Source: Pseudomonas sp. PD9R
GTDB taxonomy: Bacteria > Pseudomonadota > Gammaproteobacteria > Pseudomonadales > Pseudomonadaceae
Direction: 5' to 3'
DNA length: 64,000 nt
Assembly (NCBI RefSeq): GCF_019200975.1
Contig: NZ_JAHTMR010000003.1
Location: 465,639 to 529,638 of the forward strand
The notes under the pieces were generated by a model. The model had not been told where the DNA came from. It saw only the letters and a program-made list of their open reading frames with translations, and searched no databases. Shown here one piece after another: positions 18,151-27,749 of this stretch. Position 1 is the stretch's first letter; each line of letters starts with the position of its first letter. The translations under genes and the position numbers were made by a program.

Positions 18151-18448
18151 GTTGACCACCTCTCGGAGTATGCCGGTATAGGCACATTACCTGTGGGATT
18201 ACCCACAAGCTGATCATTAGGCGAGCGCGTCCAGCAGCGGTTCAAATTTTCTTTGATGCGTCGAGAGGGGCTTTGGCTGATGCACTGCCTTTCGGCGCCA
18301 ATATTCCCTCCCTGGGCACAACAGCCGTATCCCAGGTACAGGCGAACAGCCAACTCGAACCGCGTGTCGGTATAGACGGTGGTGCTGCAGCCAAAGCAGA
18401 TCGACCCGCAGCACCTATGGCCGGCTTGCCCGGACCGGCAGCCCTGGA
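18151..18448. other. Gene-poor stretch with a short hairpin
   Basis: TGTGGGATTACCCACA (around 18193-18208) forms a perfect 6-base stem with a four-base loop just upstream of the lysine-rich gene, possibly in its leader. Nothing else recognisable is present. Confidence 0.35.
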
Positions 18449-19279
18449 TTACTTCAGTTTCGCCAGCATGGCCACGGCGACTGCCTTGGCCGACTGTGGG
18501 TTCTGGCCGGAAATGACTTCGCGGTCTTCGATCACGTTCTCGCTCCATGGCTTGGCTTCGGAGAAGTTAGCACCGGCTGCCGTCAGGCCATCCTGCGGAA
18601 ACAGTTTCATATGGCCGCCGCCGAGGAAACCTTTGGCCTGCTCTTCTTCCGCGTCGGTGAAGGCGGTGACTTTGTAGCCCTTGTAAATCCAGTTGGCTGG
18701 CGCTGCGGGCTGTTTGCCCGATTCCAGCGCGGAGACGAAACCGTGCGCGTCCGGGATCGTCGACAACATGGCGATGGTGCCATGGCAGGTGAAGCCGGTG
18801 ACCTTGCCTTTTTCATGGAAGTTGGTCAGCAGTTGGCCCAGTTGTTTGTCCTTCAGCAGATCCTGCATCGGGATATGGCCGCCAGGCACGAATACGGCAT
18901 CGAACTTGTCGTAGCCGATTTTCTGAACCTGCGCGAAGCTGATTGCTGGCGAGCCGCTCTTCGAGGTCAGCTTCAGCGTGTCCAGCAGCGCGAGACTTTC
19001 CTGACGGGCCTTTTCATCGCCGCCCCAGAAGCTCACATCATTGGATTTCTGGTCCGCGGTTGGCGCCTTGCCGCTAGGGGTGGCAAATATGACGGTTTGA
19101 CCGGCCGCGATGAAGGTCTGCACCGGTTGCATTAATTCGTTCAGGAAGAAACCGGTTTGCATGACCTTGGCGTCTTTCAGGTCCAGTTGAGCCTGATCCG
19201 ACAGTACAACCAATACCGTGCCAGCGTTGGCATAGTTAGCGGCAGCAGTTAGCAGGGCGGCAATAATGGTTTTTTTCAC
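18449..19279 (-). CDS. Periplasmic DJ-1/PfpI-family protein
   Basis: A 276-residue protein starting with GTG after GGAG. An N-terminal signal (KKTIIAALLTAAANYANA) predicts export. The rest is a class I glutamine-amidotransferase-like fold of the DJ-1/Hsp31 kind, with AVFVPGGHIPMQDL and the nucleophile elbow GFTCHGTIAML, where the Cys-His pair is preserved. Relatives act as glyoxalases, chaperones or peptidases; the exact reaction here is not known, and an exported form is less common. It stands alone next to a LysR regulator gene on the same strand with a 259-base gap. Confidence 0.8.
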   Translation of the reverse strand: MKKTIIAALLTAAANYANAGTVLVVLSDQAQLDLKDAKVMQTGFFLNELMQPVQTFIAAGQTVIFATPSGKAPTADQKSNDVSFWGGDEKARQESLALLDTLKLTSKSGSPAISFAQVQKIGYDKFDAVFVPGGHIPMQDLLKDKQLGQLLTNFHEKGKVTGFTCHGTIAMLSTIPDAHGFVSALESGKQPAAPANWIYKGYKVTAFTDAEEEQAKGFLGGGHMKLFPQDGLTAAGANFSEAKPWSENVIEDREVISGQNPQSAKAVAVAMLAKLK

Positions 19280-19437
19280 GCGATTCTCCAGTAGGAATGG
19301 TTTGATGGCGCCATCTTATTACTAGAGCAGACGGGGATAGAGCCCATGAATTGAATTTCACTTATTACATTGAGTAATCAATAGTGAGGGCTTTCTGCAG
19401 CTGAACGGTTTGGCCACTTTGGCCGATCGCTACCTTT

Positions 19438-19462
19438 CGCGAAGGCTGAAATCGACCCACAG
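19438..19462. repeat. Intergenic repeat copy, GCGAAGG..CGACCCA family
   Basis: Second copy of the element at 3264-3289, with one base missing and two changed. It is preceded by CCTTTCGCGAAGG, a sequence also found at 22652-22664. Confidence 0.5.
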
Positions 19463-19538
19463 CCCGGATTGGCTTATCACTTCAATGCTTCGTTATTCGC
19501 CTTCCCTATCGCTCGAATTGGACCCTTGGTGCGTTCGA

Positions 19539-20426
19539 TTATTTCGTAACCGCGAAACTGAACGCCTGTTCTTGCAGGCTCGTTTTGATCAATGCAGCCA
19601 GTTGTTGAATGGCGGGTGTCGGGTCGTCGCCACCGCTGTGAAGCACATAGCCAAGGCTTGGCACAGGGGGTAAGCCAGACACAACGGTGAGATGACTCGG
19701 CAACCCAAAGCGGGTTCGCAGCGTCAGGCCCAACCCGGCGGCAACGGCTGCCCAGATACCGCCGACGCTGGGGCTGGTCAGGGCGATCCGCCAAGGTATT
19801 TGCGCGGCATCCAGCGCCTGGGTGGCGGCGCTGCGCAACACGCAAGGTGCGTCGAAGACGATCAATGGCAGCGGCGAATCATCAAGGGCCGTCAGCAATG
19901 GAGTATCGCGGGCCCCGATCCAGTGCATCTGTGTTTCGCCCAGATGCGTGGCGTAAGGCGACGGGTGCCCTGTGTCCCATGTCAGCGCCAGGTCAAGATC
20001 TGCGCTGTCGACCAGCGCTAGCAGTTCAGCATTACGGGCGATCCTGACGTCGAGATTCACCCTGGGGTACGACTGGACGAAGCGTCGCAGGATATCGCTG
20101 AGGAGATGCTCCCCAAAGTCCTCTTGAAGACCAAGGCGTATGGTCCCGGCAGTCTGGCTTTCATGCAGCGTCTGGAAAATGCTGTCGTTCAGCTCCAGCA
20201 ATCGACGGGCATGGCTGAGCAGTGTTTCTCCTGTGGGGGTCAATACCAGTCCGCGACCGGATTTAGCCAGTACCGGCGTACCGATCTGCTCTTCAAGTTT
20301 CTTCAATTGCGCGCTTACGGCAGAGGTTGACCGGCCAAGACGATCCGCCGCTTTGGCAAAGCTGTTGTACTCAACGCCGGCGACGAAGGTGCGCAATACA
20401 TCAAGATCGAAGGTTGGACGGCGCAT
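19539..20426 (-). CDS. LysR-family transcriptional regulator
   Basis: A 295-residue LysR protein: the N-terminal winged helix contains SFAKAADRLGRSTSAVSAQL (about residues 22-41), followed by a periplasmic-binding-protein-like effector domain. It is divergent from a CMD-family gene and a tautomerase gene with 109 bases between, the classic arrangement in which a LysR protein controls its neighbours. The effector is unknown. Confidence 0.85.
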   Translation of the reverse strand: MRRPTFDLDVLRTFVAGVEYNSFAKAADRLGRSTSAVSAQLKKLEEQIGTPVLAKSGRGLVLTPTGETLLSHARRLLELNDSIFQTLHESQTAGTIRLGLQEDFGEHLLSDILRRFVQSYPRVNLDVRIARNAELLALVDSADLDLALTWDTGHPSPYATHLGETQMHWIGARDTPLLTALDDSPLPLIVFDAPCVLRSAATQALDAAQIPWRIALTSPSVGGIWAAVAAGLGLTLRTRFGLPSHLTVVSGLPPVPSLGYVLHSGGDDPTPAIQQLAALIKTSLQEQAFSFAVTK

Positions 20427-20535
20427 TCAATGGTCCACTAATTTGGGATGATTGGTTCAATTAAATCTGATATTCGGAATGATCGCGAGTTGATAGTTTT
20501 TCCCTGTCAATTGGGACATCAAAGGGAAAAACATC

Positions 20536-20871
20536 ATGAATGCATCGATGGGCACGGGACGGGAACACCAGAGCCACTACCCGCAGAAGTTTGCCGAGCT
20601 GACCGACGACGTCTTGTTTGGCGACATGTGGACGCGTACGCAATTAAAGCCCCGTGAACGCAGTCTGGTCACAGTGGCCGCGCTGGTGGCGATGTACCGT
20701 CTGGAGCAACTGCCATTTCATTTGAAACGTGCACTGAATAACGGCTTGTGTGTCGATGAACTGGCCGAAGTCATCACCCATCTGGCGTTTTATTCAGGTT
20801 GGCCGACGGCCGCCTCGGCGCTGAATTTGCTCAGTGAACTACAGGCCAGCCTTGCAAAACCTCAGGAGTAA
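20536..20871 (+). CDS. Carboxymuconolactone decarboxylase-family protein
   Basis: A 111-residue, all-helical protein. LKPRERSLVTVAALVAMYR and the conserved HLKRALNNGLCVDELAEVITHLAFYSGWP are the CMD family core. The CxxC pair of the AhpD peroxidases is absent, so it belongs to the decarboxylase-like branch, whose members act on lactones or remain unassigned. It is followed after seven bases by a tautomerase gene, and the pair probably acts in one small pathway under the divergent LysR. Confidence 0.85.
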   Translation: MNASMGTGREHQSHYPQKFAELTDDVLFGDMWTRTQLKPRERSLVTVAALVAMYRLEQLPFHLKRALNNGLCVDELAEVITHLAFYSGWPTAASALNLLSELQASLAKPQE

Positions 20872-20877
20872 TCATTG

Positions 20878-21252
20878 ATGCCGTTTGCGCGAATTTCACT
20901 GCACCGGGGGAAGTCCGCCGAGTACTTACAGGCGTTGTCTCAGGGTTTGCACGACGCCTTGGTCGAGAGTTTCGAAGTGCCGAAGACAGATCGCTTCCAG
21001 GCCATTCACCAACATGAGGTCGGTGAGCTGATGTTTGATCCCCACTATCTGGGCGGGCCACGAAGCCATGACTTTGTGCTGATCGCGATTACCGCTGGCC
21101 GTCCTCGAAGTGTCGAGACGAAACAACGTTTTTACCGCGACCTGGTCGAGAGGTTGGGGCAGGAAACGGGGCTGAATGCGGAGGATGTCATGGTGGTGAT
21201 CACCACCACGGCCGGTGATGAGTGGTCATTTGGAGGAGGGCGGGGCAACTAG
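20878..21252 (+). CDS. Tautomerase-family protein, malonate-semialdehyde-decarboxylase-like
   Basis: A 124-residue protein starting Met-Pro, so removal of Met exposes the catalytic N-terminal proline of the tautomerase superfamily. DRFQAIHQHE, ITAGRPRS with the paired arginines, and the C-terminal WSFGGGRG resemble malonate semialdehyde decarboxylase and its relatives rather than the short 4-oxalocrotonate tautomerases. An in-frame TTG directly before the ATG is not used, because it would block the proline. AGGAGTAATC precedes it. Together with the CMD-family gene it may process a chlorinated or oxo-acid intermediate; this is inference. Confidence 0.8.
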   Translation: MPFARISLHRGKSAEYLQALSQGLHDALVESFEVPKTDRFQAIHQHEVGELMFDPHYLGGPRSHDFVLIAITAGRPRSVETKQRFYRDLVERLGQETGLNAEDVMVVITTTAGDEWSFGGGRGN

Positions 21253-21389
21253 CTCGGGAGAGTGCATAGCCTGCGGGCCTGCATAACGCGTCTATCAACG
21301 TCCCCCTTTACCGATTATTTACTTGTCCTCATACCTCATTTTCCAGCGAGGCTGGTTACGCTGCTAGCCATCTTAATCCGGACGAGTTT

Positions 21390-22529
21390 GTGAAACGAAT
21401 GAACCTTCAACCTCGGTACTGGCTAGCGGTGGGTGCAGTTGTGGGCAGTCTGGGTTTGATCACTGGTTGTGCGGGTGATCCGCCAGACCCGCGGATCAGA
21501 TTTACCGAGCGGGTCAATGAACATCTGGCCACCGCCTATCAACCGGCTCACAACGAAACCTCTGGCTGGGACGCAATATGGCAACTCGGTCAGCAATCGG
21601 TGGATGTGGCGTGGCTGGCACCGGCTACCCAGGCGCGCTTGCCGCTGATTATTTACTTGCCGGGCCTGGGTGAGTCGGCTTCAGGCGGAGAGGCGTGGCG
21701 CAGCGCTTGGGCACAAGCCGGTTATGCGGTGCTATCTGTTCAAGGGCACGCCTACGATAAGTCGATTTTTTCGTCGAGGCAGGCGTTGGATGGCAACTTC
21801 CGTGGAATGGCAAGCAGTTACTACACGGCCGCCGCCTTGCGCGACAGGCTGTCTACATTGCAGGAAGTCCTGACCGAAGTTCGGGCGCGGGCCGAGAAAG
21901 GAGACGCGCAACTGGCTGCCATCGACTGGAACCAGGTCGTGGTGGCCGGCTTTGATGTCGGCGCGCAGACAGCTGAGGCTCTGGCCGGCGCGCTGGAGCC
22001 TGGCGCTACGTCGGGCGTCGCGATTCAGCCTAAAGCTGTGTTGCTGCTCAGCCCTTATGTGGATGCCAACGCCCGGCGAGAAGTGTTCGCCCAAATGTCG
22101 GCGCCCGTGCTGTCGATGACCGGCCAGGAAGATGAAGATCCCTTCAACTGGGTCAGTTCTTACCGCCAGCGACAAGTGTTGGGCGAGTCGGTGACGGTGG
22201 CTGGCAGCGTTCAGCTAGAGCTGGACAAAGCGACGCACAAGACCTTGTCCGGAACCGAATTGTTTAACCGGCCATTGAAAAAGGCCGGCAAGGGCAGCGA
22301 TGCGTCCAGCGGTGCTTCCAAGGGCAGCGGGCACAAGCACGGCGCAAAATCCGCCGGTGGTGCCCATGGTCCGATGGGCGAGCCATCCCCGGATCCCCAG
22401 CAAGTTGCTGCGATTGAGGCAATTGGTGTGGCGTTTTTGGACAGTCGCATCAAACACAACTCCGCAGCCACTGAATGGTTGCACAAAGGCGCGCCAGGTT
22501 GGCTGCATGGCGCGGGGCACTTGAAGTAG
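21390..22529 (+). CDS. Putative alpha/beta-hydrolase lipoprotein
   Basis: A 379-residue protein from a GTG start (ATG at 21399 is also possible). The N-terminus is a signal with the lipobox ITGC near residue 27, so it is likely a lipoprotein. The chain shows alpha/beta hydrolase features: LPLIIYLPGLGESASGG, then VLSVQGHAYD, VVVAGFDVGAQTAEA at the nucleophile-elbow position (Asp where Ser is usual), and THKTLSGTEL near the end. The G-x-D-x-G elbow with Asp suggests either a different mechanism or a non-hydrolytic protein. A Lys/Gly/His-rich linker follows. No partner gene is adjacent. Confidence 0.6.
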   Translation: MKRMNLQPRYWLAVGAVVGSLGLITGCAGDPPDPRIRFTERVNEHLATAYQPAHNETSGWDAIWQLGQQSVDVAWLAPATQARLPLIIYLPGLGESASGGEAWRSAWAQAGYAVLSVQGHAYDKSIFSSRQALDGNFRGMASSYYTAAALRDRLSTLQEVLTEVRARAEKGDAQLAAIDWNQVVVAGFDVGAQTAEALAGALEPGATSGVAIQPKAVLLLSPYVDANARREVFAQMSAPVLSMTGQEDEDPFNWVSSYRQRQVLGESVTVAGSVQLELDKATHKTLSGTELFNRPLKKAGKGSDASSGASKGSGHKHGAKSAGGAHGPMGEPSPDPQQVAAIEAIGVAFLDSRIKHNSAATEWLHKGAPGWLHGAGHLK

Positions 22530-22712
22530 TTTGGGCAGGGCATCCGCTGTTGCCCGTGACCTGTACGGAACCGTGCGGGATGTGGTGTGAGAGGACGCCA
22601 GCTGTAAATTGTCCCTTTTTTTCCAGAGCGTCCGCACGCGGTCGATTTTTGCCTTTCGCGAAGGGGTGCAATCAATGCCGTGCCTTTTGCTAAGACCGCT
22701 CATTCAGCGCTA

Positions 22713-22746
22713 CCCCTATGGCTGGCTCTCTCGCCAGCCATAGGGG
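22713..22746. terminator. Bidirectional terminator, 14-base perfect stem
   Basis: CCCCTATGGCTGGC and its exact complement GCCAGCCATAGGGG enclose a TCTCTC loop between convergent genes. It is the strongest hairpin of the window. Confidence 0.85.
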
Positions 22747-22759
22747 GGATCACTAAGGC

Positions 22760-24379
22760 TCAAACCGTGAATCTGGACACCAAACCGTTGAGTGAAACCG
22801 CCAGACGCGACAGTTCCTGGCTGGCAGCGCTGGTTTGCGTCGCGCCGGCGGACGTCTGCGAAGCCAGCTCGCGTATGTTGGCGAGATTGCCATCCACTTC
22901 GCGAGCGACTTGCGCCTGCTGCTCGGCTGCACTGGCGATGACCAGGTTGCGTTCGTTTATCTGCGTGAATGAGCTGGCTATTTGATCGAGGGCCAGCCCC
23001 GCGGCCTGGGCAACTTCCAGTGTGCCGTGAGCGCGGCTATTGCTGTCTTGCATCGCACCCACAGCCTGAACCGTGCCTTGTTCGATGGCCTGGACCAATG
23101 ATTCAATTTCCTGGGTCGAGCGCTGGGTGCGATGGGCAAGGCTGCGCACCTCATCGGCGACCACGGCAAAACCACGACCGGCCTCACCAGCCCGGGCAGC
23201 CTCGATGGCGGCGTTTAGGGCCAACAGATTCGTTTGTTCGGCCACCGTGCGAATGACATCGACCACTTGGCTGATATCGCGCACACGACCGGCCAAATTC
23301 TCCACTTCGCCAGCGGTGGCGGTGACGCCACTGGCCAATTCGCCGATCGCCTCGACCGTGCGCATCACCTGCTGCCGACCTTGCTGCGCGGTCAGGTCGG
23401 AGGCCCGCGTGGCGTCGGCTGTGGAGACCGCGTTGCGGGCAACATCTTCCGCTGCGCTGGTCAATTCGTTGATCGCGGTCGCCGCTTGCTCGATCTCACT
23501 GTTTTGCTGGTGCAGTCCGCGGCTGGCATCTTCGGTGACAGCACTCAACTCTTCGGCAGCAGATGCCAATTGATTGGATGATTCGGCAATGGCCACGATG
23601 GTTTGGCGCAGATTGCTCTGCATGGTTGCCAATGCCGCCATCAACCGCGCGGGCTCATCGCTGCCGATAACCTCGGTGCGTGTGGTGAGGTTGCCGGTCG
23701 CCACCGTCTCGGCCAACAGCACCGATTGGCGCAGCGGCAGGACAATGCTGCGAATCAAGCCGACGGCGACGACGCATGACGACAGCGCGACGACCAGCAA
23801 CGCTCCAATAACGCCCGTGCGTGCACTGTTGAAAACGTCGACGCTGTGAGAGGCGGCACTGTGGGCACCACGGTCATTCAGATCGACCAGGTCGGCGAGT
23901 GTTTTGCTCAACACATCCGCCCGCTGGTTCATCTCGCCATTGATGTCCCGGGCCTCGTCGAGCTGATCCTTGCGCGACAAAACGAGTACTTTGGCCTGGA
24001 GCGACATATAGGCCGCTTCGGCGGTTTTGAGGCGATCGAACAGCACCTTGTCTTCATCGAGGAGAATGTTCTTTTCGTAATTATCGAGCTCTTTTTGGGT
24101 CTCGGCCTTGAGGAGGTCGATCTTGCTGTAGTTTTGCTCAAGGGTCTGCGGGTCGCGGCTGATCATCACGCGCAGGGTCAGGGCGCGGATACGTTGAACG
24201 TTTTGCGCGGCATGATTCAAACTCATCACGCTGGGCAACCAATCATCACTGATCTGTCGAGTGGCCTCACGCATGTCATCCATCTCCGACAACGCAAAGA
24301 TCCCCAACCCGGCGGTCAACAACGCAATCAGGCTGAAACCAATAGACGCACGCCAAGCAATACTAATAGTCCTTAGCAT
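22760..24379 (-). CDS. Methyl-accepting chemotaxis protein, four-helix-bundle sensor
   Basis: A 539-residue chemoreceptor. One membrane helix near residue 15, a periplasmic four-helix-bundle (4HB-MCP) domain from about 35 to 185, a second helix near 190-210, a HAMP domain ([20 protein letters not shown]), and a long cytoplasmic coiled coil with the hairpin tip [18 protein letters not shown] and [15 protein letters not shown]. It senses an unknown small molecule and controls CheA. Start at ATG 24379; an upstream frame adds 33 residues with no features. Confidence 0.92.
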   Translation of the reverse strand: MLRTISIAWRASIGFSLIALLTAGLGIFALSEMDDMREATRQISDDWLPSVMSLNHAAQNVQRIRALTLRVMISRDPQTLEQNYSKIDLLKAETQKELDNYEKNILLDEDKVLFDRLKTAEAAYMSLQAKVLVLSRKDQLDEARDINGEMNQRADVLSKTLADLVDLNDRGAHSAASHSVDVFNSARTGVIGALLVVALSSCVVAVGLIRSIVLPLRQSVLLAETVATGNLTTRTEVIGSDEPARLMAALATMQSNLRQTIVAIAESSNQLASAAEELSAVTEDASRGLHQQNSEIEQAATAINELTSAAEDVARNAVSTADATRASDLTAQQGRQQVMRTVEAIGELASGVTATAGEVENLAGRVRDISQVVDVIRTVAEQTNLLALNAAIEAARAGEAGRGFAVVADEVRSLAHRTQRSTQEIESLVQAIEQGTVQAVGAMQDSNSRAHGTLEVAQAAGLALDQIASSFTQINERNLVIASAAEQQAQVAREVDGNLANIRELASQTSAGATQTSAASQELSRLAVSLNGLVSRFTV

Positions 24380-24857
24380 ATTTTGTTTTTCTTCTTTAGG
24401 GTTTTGAGCCGTTAGCTCCAGCCATAGGCCTTTAATGCAGTGATGCCAGTCGCTGGAAAGTGGAGGTGTACGGGTCATGAACTTGTGTCTTTTTGTTAGT
24501 GTTCACAGCGCTCTGAATAAGGTGATCGGGCAATCACCCGCACAATGAAATGTTTGGAAGTGCGGGGATGGCGGATACAGTTCGGTATCTCTACCAACGA
24601 TTCGTTTTACGTTGATTTTGTTGTGAGTGACCACGCATTCCACGACAGTTTCTTTCCATTTCATGACAGATATCTGAATCAAGCGGCACAGCATCTCTTG
24701 ATCGCCTTTGATATCTGTGTGTCACGCTGGCCTGAAGAGAAACGGGACTATGGTCCGTTGAGAGAGTGGTCGTCGGAAGCGGGGATGTCGATGTGGTTAA
24801 CACGGACGTGGCCATGTACACACCTGGCATCACACTCAATTGAACAAGTGGGCGATG

Positions 24858-25239
24858 TCAGATGTTCATAGGCCGCTGGCAAGTCCACCGCAACGGCGCA
24901 TCAGGCGGTGGTGGAGATGGCTCGTGCGACAGGTCGGCGATTTCGAAACCCTGCGCCTTGGCATGCGCCAGGCGCACGGTGTTGACGTCACCGATGATCA
25001 CCACTGCCGCGCCCCACAGGCGAGCAGACGCGGCTGCGGCCTGGCACCAGACCGGTTTGAGCGGTGGTACGGCCGCGCACCATGTGCTGGTCGGAGCCAC
25101 AGATGTTGGTGGAGATCACCTTGAGAATGACCGCATGCTCGATTTTGAGACCACGCGGGTATTGCATTTTCGGGTAGTCGATTTTTTGTACTTCGACTTT
25201 CCCGGAGCCGAGATAAACCACGCCACGATTGCCAGACAT
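24858..25239 (-). pseudogene. fdhA remnant, glutathione-independent formaldehyde dehydrogenase
   Basis: The start (MSGNRGVVYLGSGKVEVQKI, then STNICGSDQHMVRGRTTAQ with the zinc-site CGSDQH) is clearly FdhA. It then shifts frame near 25044 and resumes with AAAASARLWGAAVVIIGDVN and RLAHAKAQGFEIADL, which in the intact 399-residue enzyme lies about 130 residues further on. The last half is missing. A short GGTCTGG sequence at the junction could have served as a microhomology. The enzyme would have oxidised formaldehyde, the by-product of the O-demethylase encoded next door. It is not functional here. Confidence 0.8.
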
Positions 25240-25395
25240 GCTTTTTTACTTGAGGAAGTTTCTGTTATGTAGCGGTGCCAATTGCTGCCTTTGGGCCTAA
25301 AACTCCTTGGAACCGAGTCTTTGGTTAGAAAATGGATCAACGCATCAGTACAAAAATGAGCACGCACACTCAGTGAATATGCGTGCGCTGTGCGT

Positions 25396-26472
25396 TCAAG
25401 AGGTGGATTGGCGAAGTTGCCCGATAATTCGGCGGGCGCGATTTGCACCGACATCGACGTGGATGTCGATCATTGGGCGCGCACCGAAACGGCACATGTT
25501 CTGGTACTGGGCTTCGATAATTACCTTGTCTTCATCGAAGGTCATTATCGTTTGCTCAACAACCTTGGCCTTGATGGCTTCGGGATCGCTTTGTGGATTG
25601 GTGGCGATAGTCCAGAAGTAGTGACTGGTGGTTTCGGTTTCTGGCGTTACCCCGTGGAATCCGCGCATATGAAAGCCACCACGATCGGGGTCATCCAGAG
25701 CATCGGTCCCCGCATCCACGGCACCGGTCCAGATACGCAGATGACTGACGTGAAATTCGATTTCCTGCCAACGGTCCACGGTGCCTTTGAAGGGGTAGGC
25801 GGCCGTGTAGGTGGGGGGTGGAACCGAGTCCGGCATATGGCGCACGACCCGCACCACGTTGCCTTCACTTTCCACACTCATCCGGGCATTCATATGGATG
25901 CTGGCGTTACCACCGATGGTGCGCAGGTGGACGTAACCCAGATGACTCAAGTCCATGAGGTTGTCGTGGATTAACTGATAAGGCGCGTTGTAGTGGTAAA
26001 CGTCGCCGTCGAACAAGTACTTGCCACTGCTGTGAACAGGGTAGGTCGGCGGCTCGCAGTTCGGCTCCGGTTGAAGCTCGCTGCCAAACCAGATCCAGAC
26101 GATCTGGTCCTGCTCGCGCACGTGGTACGCGGGCACTTTGGCCTTGCTCGGTATCTTGTCCTGGCCCGGGATTTCAACGCATTTTCCTCGTTCATCGAAC
26201 AGCAGGCCGTGGTAGCCGCAACGTATGCCAGCGGCTTCGAGCGTGCCGTTCGACAGTGGCAGCGCCCTATGGCAGCAGCGGTCTTCCAGCGCGGCGACCT
26301 CGCCGCTTGTCTTGCGAAACAGTACGACAGGCTTGTTGAGTAGCGTCCGGCCGACGGGTTTGTCCTTCAACTCCCATCCCAGGGCTGCGACGTACCACTG
26401 GTTGAGGGGGAAGCTGGGTAAGTCAGGCACCGGAATTTCTTCGGCAAGCGTTTGGAGAGTAGATGTGTTCAT
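25396..26472 (-). CDS. VanA-like Rieske oxygenase (aromatic O-demethylase alpha subunit)
   Basis: A 358-residue Rieske non-haem iron oxygenase. The [2Fe-2S] site is CCHRALPLSNG followed by RCGYHGLLFD (C-x-H and C-x2-H), near residues 73-100. The mononuclear iron site is DNLMDLSHLGYVH near 170-182. Its overall shape fits vanillate O-demethylase and related enzymes, which remove a methyl group as formaldehyde using electrons from a VanB-type reductase, encoded 32 bases upstream. GGAGAACGCC selects ATG 26472 over earlier in-frame starts. The exact methoxy-aromatic substrate is uncertain; divergence from true VanA cannot be judged by eye. Confidence 0.88.
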   Translation of the reverse strand: MNTSTLQTLAEEIPVPDLPSFPLNQWYVAALGWELKDKPVGRTLLNKPVVLFRKTSGEVAALEDRCCHRALPLSNGTLEAAGIRCGYHGLLFDERGKCVEIPGQDKIPSKAKVPAYHVREQDQIVWIWFGSELQPEPNCEPPTYPVHSSGKYLFDGDVYHYNAPYQLIHDNLMDLSHLGYVHLRTIGGNASIHMNARMSVESEGNVVRVVRHMPDSVPPPTYTAAYPFKGTVDRWQEIEFHVSHLRIWTGAVDAGTDALDDPDRGGFHMRGFHGVTPETETTSHYFWTIATNPQSDPEAIKAKVVEQTIMTFDEDKVIIEAQYQNMCRFGARPMIDIHVDVGANRARRIIGQLRQSTS

Positions 26473-26504
26473 GGCGTTCTCCATGTTGATGGTGTTGTTT
26501 GAGT

Positions 26505-27458
26505 TCACAGATCAAGAACAAGGCGTGACGATTTGGCGCGCGAGCAGCAGGGGGTAAAGCGGTCGTTTGCGGCTTGTTCGGACTCTGTCAGGAACTTGTC
26601 CCGATGTTCCGGGATGCCCTTGAGTACACGGGTTACGCAGGTGCCGCAGATGCCTTGCTCGCAAGATGACTCGATCGCTATACAGGCCTCGTCGAGCACT
26701 TCAAACACCGTACGTTCGGCAGGTATCTGAAAAACCTGTCCAGTGCTTGCCAGCTCAACTTCGAAGGGCGCATTGGCGCTTTCATCGATAGGGGCTGCGG
26801 CGAAAAACTCTTTGTGTACCTGGCTCTGCGACCAGCCAGCGTTCTGCGCAGCATTGAGGATGTAATTCATGAAACCGGCCGGCCCGCACACATAGAGATG
26901 GGTGCTAGCGTCTGGGGTTGCCAGCAAGGCCGACGCATCCAGCTTCTGTCGTTGAGCGCCGCTGTCGTCATGAAACTTTATGCGACCGGCGAATGGGGTG
27001 TGCGCAAGCATCGCCACGAACGCTGCGCGTTCACTGGATCGAAAGCAGTAGTGCAACTCGAAGTCGGCCCGTTGATGTGAAAGCTCATAGGCCATGGCCA
27101 GCATGGGCGTGATGCCGATACCACCGCCGAACAGCAGGTGTCGGTTGGCGGAGCGATCAAGCGGGAAAAGGTTGCGCGGTGTGCTGATGGTGAGCGTTTG
27201 TCCTGACCGTATCTGCTCGTGCATGGCCTTAGAGCCGCCACGGGAGCTCGGGTCCTTGAGCACGCTGATCAAGTAGCGATGGCGCTCCTTGGGATCGTTG
27301 CACAAGGAGTATTGCCGGGTGAGGCCCTCGGCAATGTGGATGTCGATGTGAGCGCCGGCCTCGAACGCCGGTAGCGCACTGCCGTCTGCTGCACATAATT
27401 CGAAACTGCAGATGCCTTCGGCTTCATCTGCTTTGCGGGTGACGTTGACTTGAAGCAT
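26505..27458 (-). CDS. VanB-like PDR-family reductase
   Basis: A 317-residue reductase with the phthalate dioxygenase reductase layout: flavin domain with RQYSLCNDP, NAD domain with HLLFGGGIGITPMLAMAYEL and LYVCGPAGFM, and a C-terminal plant-type ferredoxin with SSCEQGICGTCVTRVLKG. It passes electrons from NADH through FMN and the [2Fe-2S] cluster to the Rieske oxygenase encoded next. The gene lies first in a two-gene operon. A MarR gene is divergent. Confidence 0.9.
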   Translation of the reverse strand: MLQVNVTRKADEAEGICSFELCAADGSALPAFEAGAHIDIHIAEGLTRQYSLCNDPKERHRYLISVLKDPSSRGGSKAMHEQIRSGQTLTISTPRNLFPLDRSANRHLLFGGGIGITPMLAMAYELSHQRADFELHYCFRSSERAAFVAMLAHTPFAGRIKFHDDSGAQRQKLDASALLATPDASTHLYVCGPAGFMNYILNAAQNAGWSQSQVHKEFFAAAPIDESANAPFEVELASTGQVFQIPAERTVFEVLDEACIAIESSCEQGICGTCVTRVLKGIPEHRDKFLTESEQAANDRFTPCCSRAKSSRLVLDL

Positions 27459-27694
27459 GACCTGTCCCTCCACACTGAAGTGGCTGCTGAAAAAAGCATA
27501 AGTTAGAGCGTTAGCTGAGGACGGGTCAGCCGGTCGCTGGCACGTGGGGGACGACCCTGTGCGTAAGCGAGGCGAAGGGAATGAAATTGAAAGTGTTCAT
27601 GACCACGACCTGATAATTATTTTTATGCGGTAGGGCGACGGCCTATCATGCAGGCAATCACCCGTGACGTTCGGTAGAGAAATCCTCCGGTCAT

Positions 27695-27714
27695 TTAGTT
27701 GCGGTGTCAACTAA
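27695..27714. promoter_or_regulatory. Palindromic operator upstream of the MarR gene
   Basis: TTAGTTG-CGGTGT-CAACTAA is a perfect dyad with 7-base arms, 36 bases before the MarR start and in the region between the regulator and the divergent vanB-like gene. Its size and AT-rich arms suit a MarR dimer. The site also argues against a start at 27699. Confidence 0.65.
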
Positions 27715-27749
27715 TATTCAACGACCCGCCGATGCAAGGTGTTTGCTCA

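Noticed and set aside
24500-24857. Possible further C-terminal pieces of fdhA
   Set aside because: A few residues resemble the expected IPGLY region, but no stretch long enough to support the assignment.
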